A stretch of 64,000 nt of DNA, taken from an uncultured Alphaproteobacteria bacterium. GTDB lineage: Bacteria; Pseudomonadota; Alphaproteobacteria; Rs-D84. How positions within the stretch are numbered: the first letter of the stretch is position 1; every line of letters starts with the position of its first letter. Made by a program: the position numbers and the translations under genes. The notes beneath the pieces are model-generated. The model saw only the letters and a list, made by a program, of their open reading frames with translations, did not search any database and had not been told where the DNA came from. Of this stretch, positions 42,238 through 51,828 are shown in pieces. The DNA is taken from positions 36,448 through 100,447 of the forward strand of contig CAKQEW010000005.1 in NCBI GenBank assembly GCA_934230415.1. Reading direction: 5' to 3'.

Positions 42238-43888
42238 AATGAATTAATGTGCGTGCAGTGGCCAATGATTCCGGCGTAATTTCCGCCCCACTGATTATAC
42301 GCGCGATTTCATTCAGGCGTTCATCGCCCGTAATTTCGTGTACAGACGTTGTGGTTTTATCCGCTGTTGCGGTCTTTTCAATCTTAAAGTGACGATTGGC
42401 AAAACCGGCAACCTGGGCCGAATGGGTTATCACCAATGCCTGGGACGCAGCTGCCAATTTATTCAGACGCAATCCAACCGCACTGGCGGTGGCGCCACTG
42501 ATTCCGGTGTCAACCTCGTCAAAAACGAATGTGTGGGACGCATCGTCGCCCGCCAGGACCACACGCAACGCCAACATTAAACGCGCCAATTCACCACCCG
42601 ATGCCGCACGATGCAATGGTGAAAACGGCATACCTGGATTTGTCTTTATCATGAACATGATATCATCCACCCCGGCGCCAGATGGTGTGACGGTGTCACG
42701 CTGAATTGCAATGTCCGCCTGGCCCAACTTTAAATCTGGCAATTCATGCAGAATTCGTGCACGTAATTCATCGCCCGCCGCCACGCGCAATTTAGTTAAT
42801 TCGCCCGCGCACCGATCAAATTCCGCACGTGCATGTGCAACAGTGCTTTTTACACGGTGCAATTCCGCATCAGAATTATCAATCACCGCCAATTCGGCCG
42901 CCATTTGTTCCAATTTTGCAGGTAATTCGTCCGCCGATACGCGATGCTTGCGCGCCGCCGCACGAATTGCAAACAAACGTTCTTCTAATTCGTCAACACT
43001 GGCGGTATCAATTTCAGTTGGCGCCAATGCCGTCGCAATTTCCGATACGTTTTCCGCGATTTCATACAACCGATCAATCTGGGGCTGGTACGGATTCGGA
43101 TTCGTCTTTATGCGTTCCAAAATATGCGCCACCGCAAACAGTTGTCCATCCAGCGAATTCCCACGCGGCGCCATGGTTTCGTTTGCCTCGGCCAGGATGG
43201 CGGCGTCTTTTTCCGCGTTCATGATTGCATTGCGACGCGTGGCCAATTCATCCTCTTCGCCGACGCACACATTCAGATTCTGTAACTCTGCAACATTGTG
43301 TTCCAGGAAATCACGTTCGGCGGCCGACCGGTTTAACATATCTGTCAATTCATCCAGACGACGTTGCGCCGTATGATATTCATTGTATGCCGCACGCGTG
43401 GTCGCCAGTGCACTCGCATATTCTGGTATGTTTGCCACACCAAATGCATCCAATGTTGCACGATGGGTTGCCGGATTCAACAGTGTGTGATTTGCAAACT
43501 GACCATGAATTTCCACCAATTCATCCCCAACCTGTTTCAGAATTTTTACAGATACGGGGCTGTCGTTTATCCATGCGCGACTTTTCCCATCGGCGGTTAA
43601 CGTGCGACGCAGTATCAACGCACCATCAGACACATCAATACCATATTCATCAAACAACGGTTTCAGGGAATCAGGCACAGAATCAAATTCTGCGACAACC
43701 GACGCCATATCACAACCATGACGCACCAGCCCCGCATCTGAACGCGCCCCCAACGCCAACGATAGTGCATCCAACAAAATACTTTTACCCGCACCGGTTT
43801 CCCCGGTCAGCACATTTAACCCACGACCGAATTCCAGGTTCAGTTTTTCAATTAATACAATGTTTGAAATATTCAGATTTGTTAACAT
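42236..43888 (-). CDS. recN: DNA repair protein RecN
   Basis: A 550-residue SMC-like ATPase in double-strand-break repair. Walker A is GETGAGKS (near residue 30). Central coiled coils follow. The C-terminus has ASGGELARLMLALRVVLAG (signature) and VFDEVDTGISG (Walker B). I chose the ATG at 43888; a perfect TATAAT sits only 6 bp before it and there is no ribosome site, so the mRNA may be leaderless. Confidence 0.95.
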   Translation of the reverse strand: MLTNLNISNIVLIEKLNLEFGRGLNVLTGETGAGKSILLDALSLALGARSDAGLVRHGCDMASVVAEFDSVPDSLKPLFDEYGIDVSDGALILRRTLTADGKSRAWINDSPVSVKILKQVGDELVEIHGQFANHTLLNPATHRATLDAFGVANIPEYASALATTRAAYNEYHTAQRRLDELTDMLNRSAAERDFLEHNVAELQNLNVCVGEEDELATRRNAIMNAEKDAAILAEANETMAPRGNSLDGQLFAVAHILERIKTNPNPYQPQIDRLYEIAENVSEIATALAPTEIDTASVDELEERLFAIRAAARKHRVSADELPAKLEQMAAELAVIDNSDAELHRVKSTVAHARAEFDRCAGELTKLRVAAGDELRARILHELPDLKLGQADIAIQRDTVTPSGAGVDDIMFMIKTNPGMPFSPLHRAASGGELARLMLALRVVLAGDDASHTFVFDEVDTGISGATASAVGLRLNKLAAASQALVITHSAQVAGFANRHFKIEKTATADKTTTSVHEITGDERLNEIARIISGAEITPESLATARTLIH

Positions 43889-43894
43889 GCGAAA

Positions 43895-43924
43895 ATTATA
43901 GCGATAAATGCCGCGATATTTCAA
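43895..43924 (-). promoter_or_regulatory. Candidate leaderless promoter of recN
   Basis: Minus strand: TTGAAA (43919-43924), 18-bp spacer, TATAAT (43895-43900), then 6 bp to the recN ATG. Confidence 0.6.
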
Positions 43925-43929
43925 GGGCT

Positions 43930-44376
43930 TTATTGCACGCGTTCCAGTGAAAAATCATGTGTCCACAAAATAAACCCGCACACGTCATAGCCTGGGTAAA
44001 TCATGCGCAATAAATCCATATACTCGCCGACCTGGGCATGATACAGATTACGAAACGCGTCCGGATTAACATTGGTTTTATAATCCATAATCAGCACGGT
44101 TTTATCATCATGATTCACCACCATACGGTCAATTCGGCGACTGACAAAGCGGCCACGAATTGTGCCTGCAACTGGAACCTCTGTCATGGCGGCGGGCGCA
44201 AAAAATGGCAATAATTCTGGATGCGATTTTATGTTCGCAATAATATCTGCATCACCGCGTGTTTCGTTATCAGATATTGTAATGCATTGCATTTTTGCAT
44301 GCATACGTGTGCCGGCATCGGTTGCAAAGTGCTGGGATTCGTGGGCATTTAATAATTCACGCAATGTGTCTGTCAT
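43930..44376 (-). CDS. PD-(D/E)XK nuclease, detached C-terminal domain of AddA
   Basis: 148 residues equivalent to the RecB-like nuclease domain that normally ends AddA. The catalytic core is visible as RRIDRMVVN, then TVLIMDYKT with the Asp and Lys of the DxK motif. The downstream QVGEYMDLLRMIYPG corresponds to the conserved Q-x-x-Y element. Its ATG overlaps the stop of the helicase gene by four bases, so both are made from one mRNA. I read this as AddA divided into helicase and nuclease polypeptides; a sequencing frameshift at the junction is the alternative. Confidence 0.75.
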   Translation of the reverse strand: MTDTLRELLNAHESQHFATDAGTRMHAKMQCITISDNETRGDADIIANIKSHPELLPFFAPAAMTEVPVAGTIRGRFVSRRIDRMVVNHDDKTVLIMDYKTNVNPDAFRNLYHAQVGEYMDLLRMIYPGYDVCGFILWTHDFSLERVQ

Positions 44377-47006
44377 TGTTCAATCCTGATTACATCTTTA
44401 TCTGTACCATTGGCCAACACGCGCCACAATTGTGTATGCCATGCAATATCTGGCGCATTCTTGTGCGGTGTAAATCCATAAATATACAGTTCATCGCGCG
44501 CACGTGTCATCGCCACATATAACAAACGATAGTATTCGGCAATTCGCACATTTGACGCCGCATCCGCCACCGATGCCCGCGCCGCAGAATTATCCCCGCG
44601 CGCCGCCCACAACCACACATCGGGCATATTCGCACCACGTGCGCGCAGTGCGGGGGGCAACGTGTCACGCAATATTGGCACAATGCGTTCTGATTTTGGC
44701 ACACGCACAGTATCAATCAGGAATATGACACGTGCCTCCAACCCCTTGCTGCCATGAACGGTTGCAATACGTACGCCGGCGGCGGCATCCATATCACGTT
44801 TAACCTCGCTGCTGCCGGTGATAAACCATTTCAGAAAATGACGCAATGTTCCCGGCATTGTGCGTTCATACGCCAGACAAATTGTCATAAACTCTTCCAA
44901 TGGGTCAATTACCTGGTCGCCCAACGCCGCGATTATACTTTCACGCACACCGCCCGATAATACGTGCGTAAAAAATGAATACGGCGACATTGTGCGCGAC
45001 CATTCAACAAACGTATTTAATTGATTATAAATGTCTGGATTGGTATCACGCAGTATGTCAAATACCGTGGTTGGTGCCACATCCGATTGCGCCGATTTTT
45101 TAACGCGATTTTCATCATTTTTGATTTTGCAAATATTAAAAATATCACGTTCTGTCAAACGAAAAATCGGACTTCTTAACACACAACACAAACTGTAATC
45201 ATCGGTTGTATCCAGACAAAAACGCACCAGGTTTAACAGATCACGCACCGCAGGAAAATCTGGCAATACTATGCGGTCGCTGCCCGCAACATCAATACCC
45301 CGGCGTTTTAATTCTGTCACCAACGGCGATACCATCGGATTACGATTTTGCACCAGAACCATAATATCGTGCGGCGCATAACGCCCTGTTTCCAACAATG
45401 ACTTTATCTGGTCGGCAATCATACAAATATAATTACCCACCGTTGTTTCATCGTCTTGTTTTGATACCAGTTTATGCAACTCAACCAGTCCTGATGGTGA
45501 CGTACGAAAACACTTATGCGCGTTATTTGCAAAACCCGTCATTTCAATCACAGTGCTGTCACCAAAGAATCTGTCCACAGTATTCAAAATTGCCGGCAAC
45601 GAACGGAAACTCTGGGCCAATGGAACCTCGCGCAGGGTGCGCAAATTCTGGGCAATCTGGGTTGCAATTTCATCGCGACTGGTTGCAAACGCACGCGGGT
45701 CGGCACCCTGGAAACCATAAATAGATTGTTTGGTATCACCAACCACAAATAACGAATGTGGACGTGTGGCGGTGTCACCATCTGTAAAGAAATCACCCGC
45801 CAACATACGCATAATATCCCATTGCGCAGGACTGGTATCTTGGGCCTCGTCAACCAGGATATGCGACAGTGAAATATTTAATTGCGACAATACCCAGCCC
45901 ATACTTTCTGGTTGTGAAAACAGGCGACGCGTATACAAAATTAAATCTTCAAAATCCAGTGCATTATGTTGCGATTTTATATCACGATAATTCATTGCAA
46001 ATGCCGCTGACAAATCAAACAACGCCATTGTATCATCAAACACCATCTGGTTTTCATGATATTGATTCAGTGCATAAACCCGTTCCTGTTCATCAACCAG
46101 ATATGGCTTTTTCGCAATGTTCGCAATTCGGCCGCCATCTGATTTCAGATATGCACTTTTGTATTCATCAAAATCTATCGTTTTATCAATATATTGCCGC
46201 GTCAAATTAACAACGTCCAGCATATACTTTGCCGGCTTTTTTGCACAATTTATATCATCTTGGGCAGTTTGCACGATATTTTTCAGTGCAGAGACATCAA
46301 AATCGGCCGTCGGCACAGAATTCAAATTCAAAAAATATTTAATCGTATCAATAAAATATTCGCGATACTTAACAATATTTTCAACCCCAAAGAAATGCTT
46401 GTACTGGTCACTTAATATATCCAACAAATCGGACATATATGTTTCCGAAACACGCCCAACAATGTGTGCAAACGCATCCGCCACACGCGTATCATTTGAT
46501 GTTTTTACCAGGCGATTAAACGCGTCTTGCAACAATACACGCTGGGCCGTGTCAGATACCAATGTCCACGATGGCGATATGCCTGCCTCCAATGGAAAAC
46601 GACGCAAGATTTCTTCGCAAAAACCGTGAATGGTTTTTATTTTCAGAATTTCTGGATTATCAATATATGTAAAAAATATTTTGCGCGCATGCGCAATATC
46701 ATCATCAGTCGGATTTTTATTCAGCGCAACCCCGCACAACATTTCACGCAATTCATCATCAGACGCAACCGCCCATCCACGCAGTGCGGTCAAAATACGA
46801 TTGCGCATTTCACCCGCCCCGGCATTTGTATATGTCAAACACAGAATTCCATTTGTTCCAACATCGTCGCCACGAAATAAAATTCGCAACAAACGCTGAA
46901 CCAGAACACTGGTTTTGCCGGTGCCGGCATTTGCCTGAACCCACACATTTTCCGATGGGTTGGCGGCGACATCTTGTTCTGGCGAAAGAATACGTTTTTG
47001 TGCCAT
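44373..47006 (-). CDS. addA: AddA-type UvrD/RecB helicase (without its nuclease domain)
   Basis: An 877-residue superfamily-1 helicase. Motifs: Walker A VQANAGTGKTSVL (near residues 23-35), Ia/Ib around GILCLTYTNAGAGEMRNR, motif II LVDEAQDTS, motif III VVGDTKQSIYGFQGADPRAF, motif V VHGSKGLEARVIFLID and motif VI YRLLYVAMTRARDEL. This order and spacing match AddA of Alphaproteobacteria, which with AddB processes double-strand breaks for RecA. The usual C-terminal nuclease is encoded separately just downstream. addB is not in the window. The promoter is probably TTGCAG-17-TAAAAT about 20 bp upstream, with an AAGG ribosome site. Confidence 0.85.
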   Translation of the reverse strand: MAQKRILSPEQDVAANPSENVWVQANAGTGKTSVLVQRLLRILFRGDDVGTNGILCLTYTNAGAGEMRNRILTALRGWAVASDDELREMLCGVALNKNPTDDDIAHARKIFFTYIDNPEILKIKTIHGFCEEILRRFPLEAGISPSWTLVSDTAQRVLLQDAFNRLVKTSNDTRVADAFAHIVGRVSETYMSDLLDILSDQYKHFFGVENIVKYREYFIDTIKYFLNLNSVPTADFDVSALKNIVQTAQDDINCAKKPAKYMLDVVNLTRQYIDKTIDFDEYKSAYLKSDGGRIANIAKKPYLVDEQERVYALNQYHENQMVFDDTMALFDLSAAFAMNYRDIKSQHNALDFEDLILYTRRLFSQPESMGWVLSQLNISLSHILVDEAQDTSPAQWDIMRMLAGDFFTDGDTATRPHSLFVVGDTKQSIYGFQGADPRAFATSRDEIATQIAQNLRTLREVPLAQSFRSLPAILNTVDRFFGDSTVIEMTGFANNAHKCFRTSPSGLVELHKLVSKQDDETTVGNYICMIADQIKSLLETGRYAPHDIMVLVQNRNPMVSPLVTELKRRGIDVAGSDRIVLPDFPAVRDLLNLVRFCLDTTDDYSLCCVLRSPIFRLTERDIFNICKIKNDENRVKKSAQSDVAPTTVFDILRDTNPDIYNQLNTFVEWSRTMSPYSFFTHVLSGGVRESIIAALGDQVIDPLEEFMTICLAYERTMPGTLRHFLKWFITGSSEVKRDMDAAAGVRIATVHGSKGLEARVIFLIDTVRVPKSERIVPILRDTLPPALRARGANMPDVWLWAARGDNSAARASVADAASNVRIAEYYRLLYVAMTRARDELYIYGFTPHKNAPDIAWHTQLWRVLANGTDKDVIRIEQ

Positions 47007-47089
47007 TTATGACCTTGCTTTATCAAACAAATTTTAGTATAAATTTTAATGTTCTGCAAGGATATATAAAATATCGGGGGAGTTATCAT

Positions 47090-49021
47090 ATGAACATTAC
47101 AAACTTATTTCTGATTGGTGGCGGCGTTCTGGCCGGATTATTGATTGTTTCGTTAATGGTATTATTTTTGGTATCGCGCCGATCACAACGTGTTATGGAA
47201 TCGTTGTTACAATTAATGACACAACCCGAACGCGCCCAGATTAATGACGCCAGTCGCGTGTTACAGACCATACTGGCGGGCGAAATTGCCAAGATAGAAG
47301 CCTGCTTTCGCACAATGCGCGATACACTGAATGCGCAAATTGATGCGGCAAACACATTGGCGGGCGAATTGACCGACCAGAATGACAAACTGGTTGCACT
47401 GGCGGATGACGCGACAAAGAAAATTGCTGTCATGTCCCAGCGCCTGGACAACACTGTATCCGGTTTAAATGGAATTGTGGATTCATCGGCATGGGGCGAT
47501 ATTCAGAAAACAACCGATGATTTTAATACAACTGTCAATGAATTATTAGACAAGATTAACACAACAACCAACGAAACAACGAACCAGACAAACACGATAA
47601 AGTCACAAATTGACCAATGGGTCGCAACCAGCGAAACATTGAACCAGAATCTGAAATCAGGTTATGACACAAATGATGAACAGATGAAAAATCTGGCAAC
47701 ACAATCTGAAAACATGCAACAGAAATTATCTGAACTGGCGACGTCTGTGGCCGATGGCTTTACCGGGGTCAAGGTTGCCGCCACAGATTATGAAACACTG
47801 ATGACGCATAATGATGAATTATTGACGGCCCATTTGGAAAAAATGGATTCGTTCAGCAAGCAGTCCAAGAAACAATTGACCGCGCAAATGAACACATTGA
47901 CCAACACAGCAAATGTCGTGGCCGGCCAGGTACGATTGGCAGAATCATCTATTGATAAACAGGTGCGCAAATTAAGCAGCGCGGTTGAAACCATGATGAA
48001 TTCGGCCAGTGGTACCGAAAATTCTGTGCGTGGTATATCCACAGAATTAGCCACATTGACCAACCGCTTTGACGGCGAAATCAAGGAATTCGCAACGGAC
48101 GTTGTATCAGAATTAAAGACAGTATCCGGCGTTGCGAACACCACACTGGAAAACACAAAAACGGCCGCAAACGCGTTCTCTGAATCCGTCAAGGCGATGG
48201 CAACTGGCGTACGCGAAACGTTGATTGAAATGAATACAGCGCATACCCAGCTGTCGGGACAATCGGCGAATCTGATAAAGATGTCAGCAGAAACAACCGC
48301 ACAATTGCAACCACTGTCAGAATTGATAGAGAAATACTATTCGGCCCTGCCCGACCTGTCCCAGGGTTCCGTAGAAGCGGGCGAAAAATTACAACAAATT
48401 GTTGCGTCGCTGAACGACAAGATTGGATTAATGAAATCAACCGTTGCCGAATCCACGAACACAATTTCTGAATCTGCAATTAAACTGGAGGATTTGGCCG
48501 GTCAATCGCGCCAGCAAATGATTGACCTGATGTCTGATTATGCCAAGGCCGTGAACACGATGCAGACACTGAACAAACAGATGATGGTGGCACGCGCAAC
48601 CGCGCCAATGGACGCGATGGGGGCGACCGGTGGCGCATCGCAATCATTTGGCCGTGTCAGTGCAACTGATTTCTTGAAACAGGCGCAACATGCATTTGAT
48701 AAAATGCACGAACAGTCGTTGGATTTAACACGTGCAACTGGGGCGGATATTCCAGATGTGGTGTGGCAAAAATATCATGCCGGCGACAAAACAATATTCT
48801 CTAAATGGTTGGCCAAAATGATGGCGGCAGCCGACAAGAAGCAAGTGCGTGAAATGTTAAAGAACGACAGTGTGTTCCGTTCCCAGGCCACCCAGTTCGT
48901 GCGCAGCTTTGATAAAATCATGTCTGGGGCGCAAAACGCCGACAACCCGGACAAGTTATCGTCCGCATTATTAAAGACCGATTTGGGACAAATTTATGCG
49001 GTATTAAAGGGACAAATTTAA
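47090..49021 (+). CDS. Membrane-anchored long coiled-coil protein
   Basis: 643 residues. I chose the ATG at 47090 (CGGGGGAG upstream). One N-terminal membrane helix (about residues 6-30, LFLIGGGVLAGLLIVSLMVLFLV) is followed by ~480 residues of heptad-rich, Asn/Thr/Gln-rich sequence predicting extended coiled coil. A smaller C-terminal globular domain carries FLKQAQHAFDKMHEQSLDLTRATGADIPDVVWQKYHAGDKTIF. The topology resembles RmuC or methyl-accepting scaffolds, but no HAMP, MCP or RmuC nuclease signature is seen. A structural or polarity role is possible; unassigned. Confidence 0.6.
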   Translation: MNITNLFLIGGGVLAGLLIVSLMVLFLVSRRSQRVMESLLQLMTQPERAQINDASRVLQTILAGEIAKIEACFRTMRDTLNAQIDAANTLAGELTDQNDKLVALADDATKKIAVMSQRLDNTVSGLNGIVDSSAWGDIQKTTDDFNTTVNELLDKINTTTNETTNQTNTIKSQIDQWVATSETLNQNLKSGYDTNDEQMKNLATQSENMQQKLSELATSVADGFTGVKVAATDYETLMTHNDELLTAHLEKMDSFSKQSKKQLTAQMNTLTNTANVVAGQVRLAESSIDKQVRKLSSAVETMMNSASGTENSVRGISTELATLTNRFDGEIKEFATDVVSELKTVSGVANTTLENTKTAANAFSESVKAMATGVRETLIEMNTAHTQLSGQSANLIKMSAETTAQLQPLSELIEKYYSALPDLSQGSVEAGEKLQQIVASLNDKIGLMKSTVAESTNTISESAIKLEDLAGQSRQQMIDLMSDYAKAVNTMQTLNKQMMVARATAPMDAMGATGGASQSFGRVSATDFLKQAQHAFDKMHEQSLDLTRATGADIPDVVWQKYHAGDKTIFSKWLAKMMAAADKKQVREMLKNDSVFRSQATQFVRSFDKIMSGAQNADNPDKLSSALLKTDLGQIYAVLKGQI

Positions 49022-49045
49022 TTGCCACATATCTGTATAAAAAAT

Positions 49046-49071
49046 ACCGCCACGATGTGGCGGTGTTTTTT
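49046..49071. terminator. Bidirectional terminator between the coiled-coil gene and rpoD
   Basis: ACCGCCAC-gat-GTGGCGGT with A-run and T-run flanks. Confidence 0.8.
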
Positions 49072-49084
49072 AGTTGCAATATTA

Positions 49085-51172
49085 TTAATCTTCCAGAAAG
49101 CTGCGCAATTTACGTGCACGCGTTGGATGCTTCAATTTATTCAGCGCCTTTTGTTCAATCTGGCGGATACGTTCACGGGTAACCCCGATGTATTCACCAA
49201 CTTCTTCCAGGGTGCTGGTTTTATTCGTGCTCATTCCAAAACGCTGGCGCAAAACAGTTTCTTCCTTGGGATCCAATTCTGACAGAATCTGGGTAACAAT
49301 CTTGCGCAGGTTCTTTTGCGCGGCCGACACAAACGGATTCTTGGCCGTTTCGTCCGCAATGATTTCAATACGGCTGCTGTCATCTTCTGTGCCGACGGGC
49401 GCCTCCAATGAAATTGGCTTCAGGTTAACCTTCATTGCCTTGTGAATCTTGTCCACCGGCAGATAGATAATCTTGGACAATTCTTCGGCGGTCGGCTGGC
49501 GGCCATATTTGTGCATAAATTGACGTGTGGCACGTTGAATCTTGTGGATGTTATCAATCATATGCACCGGGATACGGATCGTACGTGCCTGGTCGGCAAT
49601 ACTGCGCGAAATACCCTGCTGAATCCAGTTCGTGGCATATGTAGAGAACTTGTTACCCAAACGGTAATCAAATTTATCAACCGCCTTCATCAATCCGATA
49701 TTTCCATCCTGGACCAGGTCAGAGAAATCCAATCCCAAACCACGGTTGCTGGATTTTTTCGCAAACTTGATAACCAGGCGCAGGTTTGCCTCTATCATTT
49801 CGCGCTTTGCGCGGGCGGCTTCGGCCTGGCCACGACGCACCAGTTCAACGACCTTTTTATATTCAGCGGTCGGCTGGCCTGTTTCACGCGCGATTGCGGT
49901 GATATCGTCCTGAATCTTTAAAATATCTTTTTCGTGTTTCTTGGCAAAGTTCGCCCACGCTGGGTTCTTGTGCTTCATCAGTTTCTTAACCCAGTTGCGA
50001 TTTAATTCGTTGCCGGCATATTCCGCCAAGAAATCTTCGCGTTTAATCTTGTTCGCCAGCGCCAGGCGCAACAGTTTGCCTTCCAGTCCCATCAACAACT
50101 GATCACGCTGGGTCAAATGTTCCAAAATTTCGGCGATACGATCATCGTTCAAACGAATCTTGCTGACGTTTTCAAACAATTCCAGACGCATTTTCGCGTA
50201 TTTCTTTTCCAATGCCTCGTCCGGTTTTGCCGACGTTTGCAGATTTTCCAGACGCTTTGTCTGCAATTTCTGCATACTGTTAAATATACGTTTAATCTTG
50301 GTAAACAGTTCGGTTACCATCGGCATTAACGCCTCTTCCATTACTGGAATTGGAACCCCAGATGTGCCACGTGGCGTATCTTCTTTCTTGATACCGTCTT
50401 CGTCGTCAACGTCGTCTTCGTCATCTTCATCGTCTTCGTCATCACTGGTGGATTCTTCCAAATCGTCCAGGTCATCATCATCCAATTCATCAACGTGTTC
50501 CACACCCTTGGACTTCAATGCCTCTGACAATGCGGCCAATGATTTCTGTTCTGATTCAGATGAATACATTACTTCCAAATTCAGGATGTAACGCAAACGA
50601 ATATCCTCGTTCAACAATTGCTGGTACCAATCCAACATCGCCTGAATTGTCATTGGGCTTTCGCACAGGCCATAGACCATCAGACGTGTGGCGGCCTCTA
50701 TACGTTGGGCGATTGCAACCTCGCCTGCGGCGGTCAGCAACTGAACCGTGCCGATTTGTTTCAGGTATGATTGAACAGAATCCTGAACGCCCAATACCAG
50801 GTTACCCGTCTGGCTGCGTTCCAACTGCTTGGCATAATGTTCGTAATCATCATCGTTGACGTCAACCTGTTCGGCATCTGCATTCAACAAATTGCGGGTT
50901 TTATCACGGGGCTCATCAGAATCATCTTCGTAATACTTTTCCATTTCCTGGGAAAAGTTGTCGGTCTCCAACATTTCCAGCCCCAGGTCCTGCTGAAAGA
51001 AATCCAGGACTTCTTCCTTTTCTTCGTCTGGAACCTCGTCCGCTTCGGTGGCGGCATCAAAATCCATCTGGGACAAATAGCCCACTTCTATTGCCGACGC
51101 CGCAAGTTTTTGCAGATTTTCCGGCAACGAATCAATCAGCATTTTCGTTGCATCGTCCAGTTTTTTCGCCAT
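49085..51172 (-). CDS. rpoD: RNA polymerase primary sigma factor (sigma-70)
   Basis: 695 residues. It has region 1.1 at the N-terminus and a long acidic insert (Asp/Glu tract near residues 235-265). Region 2 is FDYRLGNKFSTYATNWIQQGISRSIADQ, followed by region 3. Region 4 has LEEVGEYIGVTRERIRQIEQKAL as the -35 helix-turn-helix. The TTGACA/TATAAT boxes found throughout the window match this factor. Upstream on its strand is TTGAAC, 17 bp, TACTCT and then GGGGGT before the ATG. dnaG, a common neighbour, is not adjacent. Confidence 0.98.
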   Translation of the reverse strand: MAKKLDDATKMLIDSLPENLQKLAASAIEVGYLSQMDFDAATEADEVPDEEKEEVLDFFQQDLGLEMLETDNFSQEMEKYYEDDSDEPRDKTRNLLNADAEQVDVNDDDYEHYAKQLERSQTGNLVLGVQDSVQSYLKQIGTVQLLTAAGEVAIAQRIEAATRLMVYGLCESPMTIQAMLDWYQQLLNEDIRLRYILNLEVMYSSESEQKSLAALSEALKSKGVEHVDELDDDDLDDLEESTSDDEDDEDDEDDVDDEDGIKKEDTPRGTSGVPIPVMEEALMPMVTELFTKIKRIFNSMQKLQTKRLENLQTSAKPDEALEKKYAKMRLELFENVSKIRLNDDRIAEILEHLTQRDQLLMGLEGKLLRLALANKIKREDFLAEYAGNELNRNWVKKLMKHKNPAWANFAKKHEKDILKIQDDITAIARETGQPTAEYKKVVELVRRGQAEAARAKREMIEANLRLVIKFAKKSSNRGLGLDFSDLVQDGNIGLMKAVDKFDYRLGNKFSTYATNWIQQGISRSIADQARTIRIPVHMIDNIHKIQRATRQFMHKYGRQPTAEELSKIIYLPVDKIHKAMKVNLKPISLEAPVGTEDDSSRIEIIADETAKNPFVSAAQKNLRKIVTQILSELDPKEETVLRQRFGMSTNKTSTLEEVGEYIGVTRERIRQIEQKALNKLKHPTRARKLRSFLED

Positions 51173-51220
51173 AAACCGACCCCCACAGAGTAAATTAAAC
51201 GACTATCTTGTTCAATTAGT

Positions 51221-51745
51221 TTATTTCTTTTTCGTTGCCTTGGCCACCGCGTCATGAACGGCAGATTCCGACACCAAGCCCAATACAATCGGGCTCTGGA
51301 TTTGAATCAACGAATAAGATTTATGTGTTTTGTTGCGAATTGACGCGACCGTTGGATTAGTGCTGCGCATCAGACGTGCGACCTGGCCATCGGATAATTC
51401 TGGATAATTTTTCAGAATCCACAAAATGCCGCCCAAACGGTTCTGGCGATGCAGTTTTGGCGTATATCCAACACCTTTCTTGTTCTGCTTTTGCTGGGCA
51501 TCAACGATTTCCTGGCGCAATGTCAGGCGCGCAGATGGGTCTGCCTCGCACTTTTCAATGTCTTCGCGGGTCAATTGACCGTTCAGGATTGGATTCAGCC
51601 CCTGAATCTTGTACGTTTCCGCATCAGCAATGTTTTTAACCTCTAATTCATGCAGACCGCAGAAATCAGCGATTTGTTCAAATGTTAATGCAGTGTTTTC
51701 AATCAACCAAAGTGCAGTGGATTTTGGCATATATGGGTAATTCAT
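51221..51745 (-). CDS. TrcR-type (DUF1013) cell-cycle transcriptional regulator
   Basis: 174 residues matching the alphaproteobacterial DUF1013 family along its length: YMPKSTALWLIENTALTFEQIADFCGLHELEV, LNPILNGQLTREDIEKCEADP, then the second helix-turn-helix ILKNYPELSDGQVARLMRSTNPTVASIRNKTH and SPIVLGLVSE. TrcR is a conserved DNA-associated regulator in Alphaproteobacteria. I chose the ATG at 51745 after AAGAGGA. A strong promoter lies upstream (TTGAAT, 17 bp, TATATT). This gene is good taxonomic evidence for the class. Confidence 0.87.
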   Translation of the reverse strand: MNYPYMPKSTALWLIENTALTFEQIADFCGLHELEVKNIADAETYKIQGLNPILNGQLTREDIEKCEADPSARLTLRQEIVDAQQKQNKKGVGYTPKLHRQNRLGGILWILKNYPELSDGQVARLMRSTNPTVASIRNKTHKSYSLIQIQSPIVLGLVSESAVHDAVAKATKKK

Positions 51746-51800
51746 GAATAATCCTCTTGTTGCTGGGGGCAATATACACCAATTTTGCCCCAGATTCAAG

Positions 51801-51828
51801 ATAAAAGTGCGCCATCAGGCGCACTTTG
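51801..51828 (-). terminator. Terminator of cysS
   Basis: On the minus strand AAGTGCGCC-tgat-GGCGCACTT followed by TTTTAT, directly after the cysS stop. The trcR promoter begins just beyond. Confidence 0.7.
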
